From Ilyonectria destructans (taxonomy: Eukaryota; Ascomycota; Sordariomycetes; Hypocreales; Nectriaceae): a stretch of DNA of 64,000 bases. The notes under the pieces are model-generated. The model ran no database searches. It saw nothing but the letters and a program-made list of their open reading frames with translations, and was not told the origin of the DNA. The position numbers and the translations under genes are program-made. This document shows, in pieces, positions 46,567 to 57,356 of the stretch. The stretch is taken from NCBI GenBank assembly GCA_020740775.1, contig JAHEWK010000017.1:1426001-1490000 (forward strand). Direction: 5' to 3'. Each line of letters begins with the position of its first letter. Position 1 is the stretch's first letter.

Positions 46567-47377
46567 TTTTACTTTTATCAGTATTGAGTTATTTCTTATA
46601 TATTTAGTTTACGTAATATGTCTTAGTTTTTCTTATTTACTATATATATATTATTCACTAAATTGTCTTATTTACTATGCTTATTTTATTTATTAAATTA
46701 CTTTATTCACTATATTTACTTTATTTACTAAACTAAGCTTATTTATCTCATTTACTTTATTCACCTAATTTATAAAATGAACATAAATAGCCTAAATATT
46801 GTATATAGCTTATACTTATAAATTATAATAAATAACTCTAGTAACGAATTCGTTACTAGAGATATTAATAGATTAACTATTAACGAATTAGTTTTAGTCT
46901 TAGTAACAAAGGCTAGAAAATTACTAACTATTCGTTATTACTAAAAAACCTTTCGTTACTAAGACTAAAACTAATTCGTTATTCGTTAATAGAAATCACT
47001 GACTAAAGCTAATTAGTTAGTAGTTAATTAACGATTAACTACTAACGAATTTACCAACCCTGAGTATTAGTAATAGTATTAAGGAAAATATTAAAAAGTG
47101 ATAAAAAATAGGCTAAATATTAACATCTAAAGTAAAGTCTAATAACTAGCTAACCTCTCCATACTAAATACTTAAACTAATAATAATAATAAACCCTACT
47201 ACTACCAAATATAGCTGCAACTAGCAGAAATACTTTAAAATAAATAGAAACTAATATACTAAGTCTCAAGCTACTATAGTAATAAAAAGAATACCTCAAA
47301 CTAAAACTTTAAGGAGGGGGGAATAATTATAAGAGTTAGAATATTAGGGGATATTGCTTTATTCTAGAGTAAGATTA

Positions 47378-49238
47378 ACGTATGTGATAAGTGAGCCGAT
47401 CAACCAAGTGAGCCGATCAAAAATCCCTCAATCTCTCCTCCATTAATTCAATCATCAATTTCTCAACCACAAAACATGCCACAATCAAATCAAGAGGCTA
47501 ATATCCTTCTTGCGCTTCGAGCTTATCAAAATGACCCAAAACTCAGTCTCCGACGCGCTGCAAAGATCTACCAAGTCTCTTATACAAACCTGCATGCCCG
47601 ACATAATGGCATTCTTTCTCGACGCGATACTATCCCTAAATCACGCAGACTATCTGATCTAGAGGAACAGATCATTATTCAATTCATTCTCGACCTAGAT
47701 TCGCGAGGGTTTCCCCCTCGACTCCGTGGTGTTGAAGAAATGGCCAACCGACTGCTTGCTGACCGCGACGCGTCACCTGTCGGCAAACGCTGGGCTTCTA
47801 ACTTCGTCAGGCGACAACCAGAGCTCAAGACGCGTTTTTTTCGTAAATATGACTATCAGAGGGCCAAATGCGAAGATCCAACTATTATTCGCAATTGGTT
47901 TCGGCTCGTGGGGAATATAATCGCGAAATATGGTATCAACCCAGCCGATATCTACAACTTTGATGAGACTGGCTTTATGATGGGTATAATCGCAAGCGGA
48001 ATGGTCGTCACAGGTGCAGATAGGCGTGGAAACCCGAAATCAGTCCAGCCTGGAAACCGGGAATGGGTTACAGTCATTCAGGCGATTAATGCAGAAGGCT
48101 GGGCAATCCAGCCGTTTATCGTGGTTGCGGGCCGATATCACCTCGCCAGCTGGTACCGGGAAAGTAACCTCCCAGGCGATTGGGCTATTGCAACGACTCA
48201 AAATGGCTGGACCGATAACGAGACAGGTCTTGAGTGGCTCAAGCACTTCGATCGGCATACAAAGGCCCGATCAACCGGCCGCTATCGTCTTCTGATCCTT
48301 GATGGGCATGAAAGTCACCACTCGGTTGACTTTGAGAAATATTGCGAAGACAACCACATTATCACGCTGTGTATGCCGCCTCATTCGTCTCATCTACTTC
48401 AGCCTCTTGATGTCGGGTGTTTTGGGCCGCTCAAAAAAGCATACGGTCGAGAAATTGAGCAGTTGATCAGATGCTCCATAACCCACGTTTCAAAGACTGA
48501 CTTCCTTCCGGCCTTTTATGCCGCCCACCAAGCCGCTATGACGGAAAGTAATATCAAGGGGGGGTTTCGAGGCGCCGGGCTTGTTCCTTTGGACCCGGAA
48601 AGTGTCATATCAAAGCTTGATGTGCAGCTACGGACCCCGACACCGATCGAGGAGGAGGCCAGCCTCCCTGACGCTTGGGTGCCCAAGACGCCAAAGACCG
48701 TCCTCGAGGCTACTTCTCAATCTGAATACCTTGAAAGACGAATTAGAAGGCACCAGGGCAGCTCTCCAGCATCTATTGTTGAGGCGCTTAAGTCATTTTC
48801 TAAGGGAACGAAGGCAATAATGCATCAGATAGCATTATTGAAGTCTGAGAATCAGATCCTTCGACAGGCAAATGAGACTCTTAGCAAACGGCGCAGAGCA
48901 AAAAGAACCCGCCTACGGAATGGAGGGAAGATGACTCTAGATGAGGGAAGGGGTGTAATTGATCAGAAAGATATTGATGCGCAGGTAGTGGCTGAATTAT
49001 CAGTGAGTCGTGGTCAAGGAGGGTCAGCGCGACCGAGGGAAAGGCATTGTGGAGTGTGCGGCAAGACTGGTCATAATGCAAGAACATGTCAAGTTGTTAT
49101 TGAGACTTCCGAGGAAGAGTATAGCACTTAGTTTTAATTGATTAGATGCTTTGTTATGTTTTTATCTTGGTTTTTATCTTAATGGTTAAGGGAAAGTGAT
49201 CGGCTCACTTGGTTGATCGGCTTACTTATTACATACGT
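47378..49238 (+). mobile_element. Fot1/pogo element, copy 2, intact, 1861 bp
   Basis: Bounded by TA (47376-47377, 49239-49240). It matches copy 1 in reverse complement, including the two end-specific base differences. The right side borders the N-terminal half of hAT-4 within an intron. Together with copy 1 it forms a pair of 1.86-kb inverted repeats 12.05 kb apart. Confidence 0.9.
47476..49131 (+). CDS. Fot1/pogo transposase, 551 aa (copy 2)
   Basis: The protein is identical to that of copy 1 at 33572-35227, with the psq and CENP-B HTH regions, DD35D core (D163, D276, D312) and C-terminal CCHC knuckle. The 98-bp leader and 107-bp trailer are the same as in copy 1. The presence of two intact copies in a RIP-mutated isochore means either recent arrival or a host in which RIP no longer operates efficiently. 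Confidence 0.9.
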   Translation: MPQSNQEANILLALRAYQNDPKLSLRRAAKIYQVSYTNLHARHNGILSRRDTIPKSRRLSDLEEQIIIQFILDLDSRGFPPRLRGVEEMANRLLADRDASPVGKRWASNFVRRQPELKTRFFRKYDYQRAKCEDPTIIRNWFRLVGNIIAKYGINPADIYNFDETGFMMGIIASGMVVTGADRRGNPKSVQPGNREWVTVIQAINAEGWAIQPFIVVAGRYHLASWYRESNLPGDWAIATTQNGWTDNETGLEWLKHFDRHTKARSTGRYRLLILDGHESHHSVDFEKYCEDNHIITLCMPPHSSHLLQPLDVGCFGPLKKAYGREIEQLIRCSITHVSKTDFLPAFYAAHQAAMTESNIKGGFRGAGLVPLDPESVISKLDVQLRTPTPIEEEASLPDAWVPKTPKTVLEATSQSEYLERRIRRHQGSSPASIVEALKSFSKGTKAIMHQIALLKSENQILRQANETLSKRRRAKRTRLRNGGKMTLDEGRGVIDQKDIDAQVVAELSVSRGQGGSARPRERHCGVCGKTGHNARTCQVVIETSEEEYST

Positions 49239-51450
49239 TATATTATAAGGAAAAACTTACTATTAAAACTCGGCTGTAAAAACTCTTCTTGATTTAAATT
49301 ATCTCCTTTAGATATAGAATCCTGATAGGTAGATAAAATAGAGCTAGAAAAATCAGAAGATAGATATTCCCTTAAAATATCCTGTACAACTAGGTTAAGA
49401 ATATGACTAATACATCGAATATCATTATTAAATTCCTTTCTATAGCTTTTTTTATATATAGCTTTAAAAGAATTTAAAAACCGATTATTATTCGATGCAT
49501 TATGTCTAGTTATACTATATATTAATTAGTATTATATTAAGTATATAAGAAGCAAGAAGGAAATACTTACCTGAGGATATTTTTTAAATGTATACTAGGG
49601 TAAGATTCTAAAGCAGCTAAAAATTGCTTATAGATATATTGCCCAGTATGACTTTCATCAAGCTCATTAAAGCCTATAAGATAAATTAGTCATATAAAAT
49701 ATAATATAGTAAGGAAAAAAAAGGAAATACCTATAAGCTTATATTCTAGCTTAAAATCAGGAGAAATATAAGCTAGAATAATACCTAAAAAGGCAGCCTG
49801 ACTATTAGAAGTCCAAATATCAAAAGTTAGGGAAAAAGTCCCTAAGCTTTTAATATTTTCAGCTAGGTTATTATTTAGCTTAATTAAGCTTGCTTTAAAA
49901 TTATCTTCTAAAGAGACCTTAATATTCCACCTATTTATAATAGGGGTATTCCTAAGATTATTAGCTATAATACCTTTATTGAAATTAGGAAAAGGAGAAA
50001 TATACTTATTATAATAAGATAGAAGCCTTTTAAAAGATTCGCTATTTAAAACTCGAAAAGAGAGGTTATTTTCAATAAGAAAATGTAAGACCCGATTTAT
50101 ACTGCCTTTTTCAGTAAAATCAGGCTCTATAACCTCATGTCTTTTTTTCTCTAATATTTAAATTAAAGAAATCTTGCTTAGACCTAGGGCTAGAGAGATT
50201 ATCAATTTCTATTAATATAGGTTAATAATAAAGTTATAAAATAGAATATAGAATAGACTATTTAACTTACTTCTTTTGAGTGTTTTTTCGGTTTTTTCAC
50301 TCCAAGCTATACCCTTATGAATAGTTCGATAGTGGCGTGTAAAATTAGAGGCTTGGAAGCCTTTAACAGTAGCCTGCTTAGACCAATTGCAACTATTAAA
50401 ATATTAGAAAGAATACCCTTTTGATATACTATAATAAGGTAAAAAGAATATATAGAAAATACTTACCTAGTGCAACTAACTAGCATTTGCCTCTTCTTAG
50501 TCAGGTCTATAGGCAAAAGAGACTGTGTAAATAGCTTATTTGCAAATATATAGATTTTTGACTTAGAAGGGGGATCTAGTTGAAAATTAATAAATTAAAA
50601 CTTAAATATCTTAGCTTATAGGTATTATAAAATTAAGAATAGACTAATTTTAAATACTACATGTTATATGCTATTGAGCCGTTATAAGCCTAAGTGCTGA
50701 CTAATTTTATTAAGCTTAATAAATAGAATTCGTTAATTTTTCGTTAATTTTTCACAGGAAAATTAACGAACTCGTAACTAATTGCTTATATAAGCTTCTA
50801 TACTACGGATAAAATTAAGTGGGGCCTATGTTATAGTATATAAACTATTTATCTATTGTAGTTCTATCTTTAATCATTTTTAACTACTATAGTTAATAAG
50901 ATATTAAATCTTTAATAATTACGAATTACTGAATAATCCTGATATCTTTCGTTAACGAATTAACGAATTTACCAACCCTGTATATTACTAAAATCTTATA
51001 TGATAAAATGTATATAGAGTAAATATATATTAAGATATTCAGAATATTATATGAAACTCTTTTTATTACTCTCTATATATTTTATCTTAGCTAGTTATAT
51101 CTAAAATGGTAAAAAAGAGTGAAGTAAATATAAATATTTATAAGATATAAATTAAAATAAAATAATCTAATAAGTCTTAAATTAACTTAATAATTTTATA
51201 TAGATATAGTTCTTATTTTTTTTAATTAAATAGTCTAATTATTTAGTCTGACTATTTAGTCTGACTAATTAATCTTTAGTCACTCTTAGTCTCGTTACTC
51301 TAGTGACTATAGTCACCTCAGTCATATAAAATCACTGACTATAGTCACTTTAGTCAGATTAAAACCCTCACTAAGACTAAGCTTAGTCAAAATTTAAAGT
51401 GACTAAGACTAAGGACTTTAGTCTTAGTCACTGACTAAATCAGAACCCTG
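49239..51450 (-). mobile_element. hAT-4 transposon, N-terminal half (reverse orientation)
   Basis: Read on the minus strand from the terminus at 51450 (CAGGGTTCTGATTTAGTC) inward. Exon 1 includes DPPSKSKIYIFANKLFTQSL and ends VSCTR at a GTAAGT donor near 50467, matching hAT-A DPPNKTKIYIFEEGLFTREL...ISCTR. The last exon before Fot reads EFNNDIRCISHILNLVVQDI and ends PSFNS at GTAAGT near 49260. The continuation is at 35326 on the plus strand. An additional hAT-A-type end (...CCAACCCTG) at 50980 marks another fragment nested in the 5' region. Frames are broken in places. Confidence 0.8.
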
Positions 51451-54400
51451 GGTAGTACTAACTAAATACTAATTAGTTAGTATTTTAGTATTAAATTAGT
51501 ATTACAATCTATAATTAAGTATTTTATTATATTAATTATCTTAAGATATAATGTTAAAAATTAAAAGTCTTTAGAAGGTATATTATTAAATCTATTATAT
51601 TAATATATAATATTAATAATTAGAAGCTTCTAGAATATGGATTATTAATTCTATTATAATAATAGGATATAATATTAATAATTCGAAGCTTCTAGAAGGT
51701 AAATTATTAACTTTATTAATACAGAATATAATATTAGTAATTAGATTCTTCTAGAAGATAGATTATTAATTCTATTATAATAGAATATAATATTAGTAGT
51801 TAGAAGCTTCTAGGAGGTACTAAATTATTAATTTATTACTTTAGGATATAATATTAGTAATTAGAATCTTCTAGAATTTAAATTCTTATTAATTAATTAA
51901 TTTTATAAACTATAAATATATCTTCAATTTCTCTTCAATCTAAGTCTTTATTCTTTAATCTTTTATACTATTCTATTTTTTTATTAAGCTTATAGTTATA
52001 AGCTATTGTTCTTTAAAATGGATTCAAACGATGATTTTAATTCTTATTCTGAGCCTGAAGCTGATACTAATGCTTTTTCTGAGAAGCTAGTTTTAAGCTC
52101 CCTCTGAAGAAGATAGTATTGCCCAATCAAGCTTAGACTTTAAAATAGGGTGTTTATCCTCCCAAGCTATTACAGAAGATATAAATTCTAAAGTTTATAT
52201 CTTTAAATATAACTTATTTAAAAAGACGATTTTACCTTTAAAAGAAGGTAAAGAGGAAGAAATGGAAATTAGATGCACTATATAAGTCTTTTATTTTCTT
52301 AATTTATTTTCTTAATTTATTTTCTTATATATACTAATATTTAAATAGGTGTAATTATAAGAAAATTGAGAAAGTTAGAGGATTTCAATCTTCTAATTTT
52401 CAAAAACACTATAAAGCTAAGCGTCCTGAAATTGCTTATAATAAGCAATCTGAATCTACTGGAAAAAAGAAGTAAGTTATTTTCAATATATTTAAATTAA
52501 ATTAATCTGAATACTAACTTATAATCTAGAAATAAATTTCATAAAGCCTAATAGTCCTTTTGACCTAAATATTAGGAATAAAAGGTCTAGGAACAATCTG
52601 TTTGATTTATCTAATAGCTTTAAAGAGGAAGAAGCTTTAAAGAAGATTCTTTATTTTCTTATAGAAAATAATCTATCTTTTAATATCTTAAATTCTAGTA
52701 GCTTTTAAGATCTTTTAACCTATTATAATAAGTAAGTTATTTTAGCTATTTATATACTAATATATACTAATAATATTTTAGGGCTAGTCCTATTATTAAT
52801 AGGGATAAAATTAAAGGTATCTTATTAGATACCTTTAATAATAGCTTATTACAATTAAATAAGCAACTAGAAAGAGAATATATCAACCTTTAGGACTTTT
52901 TCCCTTACATTTGATATATGGACTTCAAGTACACAAATAGCCTATTTAGGTATTATCCTTATTTTTATAGATGAGGATCTTAACCATATTTATAAGCTTA
53001 TAGGTTTATTAATATATTAATAATCCCTATTTAAAAGTTAGCTAATTATAAAATTTTAACTAACTTTTAAATAAGCTTTAATCAGCTTATTGAAAGCCAT
53101 ACTGGGCTTTATATTATATATAAGGAATTTAAAAATAGCTTAATTCCTTATCCTTTAATTCAAGATGATACTATTTTTAGGTAAGCTATTTATTTATATA
53201 AATAAGCTAATTAATTTACTAATAAACTATAATAGTATTACTAGAGATAATGCAGCAAATAATAATACATTTATTTCTTTATTTAAAGATAATTTATCTT
53301 TAAATCAGGAAATAAATGATATTCGCTGTATAGCTCATATAATTAACCTTCTTTTAGCTATTATAACCCGAATTCGAAGAATAGCTATTTTAACTAAATA
53401 TACAACTGAAGTTAAACAGCTATTAGAAGAAGGAATAGCTAAATTTAAAAGGGAAAATAAGCCTTTTACAAATAAGAAGCTAATTCCTTTAGGTAAGAAT
53501 ATTATTCTTATTAAGATTAATAAATTAAAAGCTAATTATAATTATAGATAATTCTACTAGATGGAATTCAACATTTAGAATGCTTGAATCTAGTATTAAA
53601 TTAAAAGACCCCTTATATTATATTTATAAAAATACTAATAATAAGGAATATAAAGAAGTTAGTTTATTTAATCTTTTATTATATATATTATAACTAATAG
53701 CTATTTTTAGGTCTTTTTATCTGATCTTGAATGGGCTTTTTTAATATAAATTAAAGCTTTATTTGAGGTTTTTGTTAAGCCTTCAATAAGATTACAAGGA
53801 CAATTTTATACTACTATGCCTGAAGGCCTATTATATATTTATCAAATTTATAATAAGCTAAATGTATTATATAAGGCTTTTATTACTAATAGTAATAAAA
53901 AGCATCGATTAGTCAGTATTAAATACTATTTATTAAATTAGATTACTAACTTATTATTTAGGCTTCCTTTTATTTATACCTTTCAAAAGCTATAGAAGCT
54001 GGTATAGATAAGCTAGAAAAATACTTTCCTAAAAAGCTAACTAATAGAAATATAACTAGCTTTAAGCCTTATCTTTATAGTATTATTTTGGACCGTAGGT
54101 TTAAATTAATGCATTTTGAAGATAAAGGTTTATTAGCCTTTTATCCTTCTATTAGTCAAGATATTACAAGTCTTTTTAAATTAGACTGTCAGAAGTAAGT
54201 TAAAAAATATCTTTTAGTATTATAAGCTAATTACTAATTATTTAATAGAATGAAGATTGAAAGAGGAGATTTTCAGCACTCAATTAGACCTAATATATCC
54301 TTTGATGAATTAGGTCAAGATAACCAATTAGAAGCTGAATCTTCTAATGAAGGGTCAGATAATGAATTTTATATAAGTAATATTCCTAAAGAAGAGGAAT

Positions 54401-55363
54401 ATCTTACTTATATAAATGAAGCAGTCTTACCTAAAAAGGTTAGTATATTCTATTATTTACCTTATATCTAATTTAATTACTAATCTTAATTTAATAGACT
54501 AATATTCTAGAATATTGGAGAAATAATTCTATACGATTTCCCAATTTAACTATATTAGCTAGACGCTATTTAGCTATTCCAGCTACATCAGCTAGTATAG
54601 AAAGTACTTTTTCTATTAGTAATAATATTATTACTAAGTCAAGAAATAGGCTTTTACCTAATACAGTAAAACACCTGATTTTAGTAAAAAGCTGGTATAG
54701 AAGCTTGAAGGAATTAAAAAAGGAAGAAAAAATTGAAGAGGAAATTGAGTTAGAATAGATTTATTTTTAGGTTTAAATTAATTTCGTTTTATATTATTAT
54801 TAAAGCTATTTATAAATTAAATTACCTATTCTATATATTATATAGCTATTTATATATTATATAGTGACTTATTAGTTATATAGCTATTTAGTAATTATTA
54901 TAGTTATTAATTTATTGAATAACTATTTAGTTAGAATATATTAATATATAGTTATATTATAATTATTTAGCTATTTATTAATTATATAATTTTTGTAAAG
55001 TAATATTACTATTTATTAATTAATATAGCCATTTATTAATTATGTAGCTATTTATTAATTGAATAGCTATTTGAAAATCAATATAGGTATTTATTAATTA
55101 TATAGCTATTTAAATAGATATAATTAGTCTAGGAAAATAATAAATAAAAGAATATTCAAGTAATTCTATTATTTTATTAATTCTATTTTAGTATTTTAAA
55201 ATACTAATTACTAAAATATTAATTAGTATAAATACTAACTAGACACTAAAGAAATTAGTATATACTAACTAAATACTAATTTAAATTAGTTAGTATTAGT
55301 ATAAGTTAGTACTAACTAAATACTAATTGCAATTAGTATATACTCACTAATTTCGCAACCCTG
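51451..55363 (+). mobile_element. hAT-3 transposon, main body
   Basis: The body and right end of hAT-3. It begins at the GGTAGTAC duplication where hAT-4 inserted and ends ...AATTTCGCAACCCTG at 55363, followed by CTTAAGTA. Its first ~150 bp are at 38345-38492 in reverse orientation. Termini are rich in ACTAACTAAATACTAA motifs. A local array of about 60-70-bp degenerate units with TATAATATTAGTAATTAGAA lies at about 51540-51880. Confidence 0.8.
52018..54758 (+). pseudogene. hAT-3 transposase, multi-exon, decayed
   Basis: Starts MDSNDDFNSYSEPEADTNAF at 52018. A frameshift near 52098 separates it from SEEDSIAQSSLDF. Then come YIFKYNLFKKTILPLKEGKE and a BED-finger part (GFQSSNFQKHYKAKRPEIAY). Later exons include TRDNAANNNTFISLFKDNLS, NDIRCIAHIINLLLAIITRI and EAGIDKLEKYFPKKL. 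The C-terminal dimerisation domain is RRYLAIPATSASIESTFSIS then NNIITKSRNRLLPNTVKHL, with the TAG at 54756-54758. The order matches hAT-A and hAT-4, so the three are related families. Confidence 0.65.
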
Positions 55364-55848
55364 CTTAAGTATCTAGCTAAACTATAATGCTATCAATTAT
55401 ACTATCTATAGAGTTAAAAAGTTTATTATAATCTTTATAAAGTATTTTAAGTAGAATTAAATAATCTATTATATTAACAAATCTAGAAATTTAATATTAA
55501 ATTGCCTCTAGAAGAATAAAATAAAAACTTCGAGTACCTAAAGATCTCTATATATAGCTAGTATAGGTCGTATATAAGTAGTCTCTATATAGATATTAAA
55601 AGATTAATAAGATTCTTAAATAAGTTAAGTTAGTATATTAATTTCCTAAGATTTTTTAAAAAAAAGTATAGAATACTATTAACTAATATAATCTATATTA
55701 TAAACCTACTACAAAAGAATATTAGCTATATAGAGAATTATAACTACTATTAGTTATAGTATAACTTTAGAACTTAATTATAATATATTTTATTATAAAA
55801 TTACCTCTATTTAAAGACTTAATAATAAATATCTTCTATAATAGTATT

Positions 55849-56256
55849 CAGGGTTGCGAAATTTAGTATTTTAGTATTTTCTTTAGTACTGATTTAAAAA
55901 TGTATTATAATTCAGGCTTTAATATTATAATATAGAAATCTGCCTTAATATATAGCTTTAATATCTCTTTTTCCAATACTAAGACTTTTACTAATTTACT
56001 ATTTTTATATAGCTTATAAATTCAATTAGTACTAAATTAGTATTTAATTTTAGTGGAATAATACTAAAAGTGCACTAATTGCAATTTTAATAGCTTATAT
56101 AAGCAATATTAGTAATATTAACAGTAAATAAATAAGGCTAAATAGTTAGTTTATATTATAGATTAAGTTATTTAATTTTAAGATATATATTAAAGCTTGT
56201 ATAAAGGTTACAAAAAGTACTAAAAAAAGTACTAAAATACTAATTTCGCAACCCTG
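55849..56256. mobile_element. hAT MITE, 408 bp, 8-bp duplication ATAGTATT
   Basis: Starts CAGGGTTGCGAAATTTAGTA and ends TAATTTCGCAACCCTG, flanked by ATAGTATT at 55841-55848 and 56257-56264. The ends match hAT-3, which is therefore the likely source of transposase. No coding capacity. Confidence 0.85.
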
Positions 56257-56852
56257 ATAGTATTCTTATTATTATAGATAGACTTATAAAACTTTCCTAT
56301 TTTATCTCCTACTAGAAATTAATAGATATAGAGCAGTTTATCTATATCTTTCTATATAATATTATTAGTATTTATAGACTACTCTTAGAAATACTCTCTA
56401 ATAGAGAACTTTTATTTACTTTTAAATTTTAATAAATACTAACATTATAACTAGAATTAAACTACTAACTTACTATAGTATAATATACTGTATACTTATT
56501 ATTTCTAAAATAATAAGAATTATATTATAGCTAAAGTTTCTATTTAGTATAGTAAGTATATATATTATAGATATAGTTATCATAGTATATAGATAGTATT
56601 ATTATATAAATTCTTTTTATAGTTTTTCCTTTAGTTATTTTTTACTAATAGATATTTTTAGTTAATAAGTTTTTATTATAGAAGAAGAAATTTAAATTTA
56701 AAAAAGATAAAATAAGTAATATACTTCTTAAGATTTCTAATTATATAGCTACTTTATAAGTAGAAATAGCTACCACAGCTAGTTATCTATTTTATATTTA
56801 TAAGATTTATAATAAGATATTTAATTACTAATTTAAAGTAGTTAAGTATGGT

Positions 56853-57348
56853 CAGGGTTGGTATTCGTAACTAATTCGTTAATTACCCCTCTGAATATTA
56901 ACGAATTCGTTAATTAGATCTCTGACTATTAACAAATAAAATTTCGTTAGTAGTAACGAATTAGTTAATAGATTACTAACTATTAACGAAAAGGTTAACG
57001 AAAACTAATTAGTTACTACTAACTAATAGCTATTTTATTTTTCAATTTAATAGTAATAAATATAATAAGTGTATTATGAAGAGATATTATAATATGGTAA
57101 TATATAGATATTAAATTAGATTTAATAAGAATTATATTATAGCTATTTCTTAATTTTCCAATTAATCTATATATAGAAATTCACGAATTCGTTACTAATT
57201 AGTAACGAAAATTTACCTACTAACTAATTAGTTTTCGTTAATAAAAAATTAACAAATAACGAATTCGTTAATTAAAATTACTGACTAAAACCAATTAGTT
57301 AGTAGTTTAACGATTAACGATTAACTACTAACGAATTTACCAACCCTG
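56853..57348. mobile_element. hAT MITE, 496 bp, 8-bp duplication AGTATRGT
   Basis: Starts CAGGGTTGGTATTCGTAACT and ends CGAATTTACCAACCCTG, matching hAT-A at both ends including the TTAACGAA repeats. Flanked by AGTATGGT (56845-56852) and AGTATAGT (57349-57356), which differ by one G-to-A change as RIP would cause. Confidence 0.85.
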
Positions 57349-57356
57349 AGTATAGT

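Larger units (their letters stand above)
43140..47062 (+). mobile_element. hAT-A transposon, copy 2, both ends present
   Basis: Starts CAGGGTTGGCATTCGTAACT and ends CGAATTTACCAACCCTG, 3923 bp. Both ends carry TTCGTTAA/TTAACGAA subterminal repeats; the right end includes a 26-bp perfect palindrome at 46836-46861 centred on GAATTC. The outside octamers do not match (GAAAGGTC on the left, AGTATTAG on the right), so the ends come from different insertion events. The left octamer pairs with that at 25814-25821. Confidence 0.8.
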
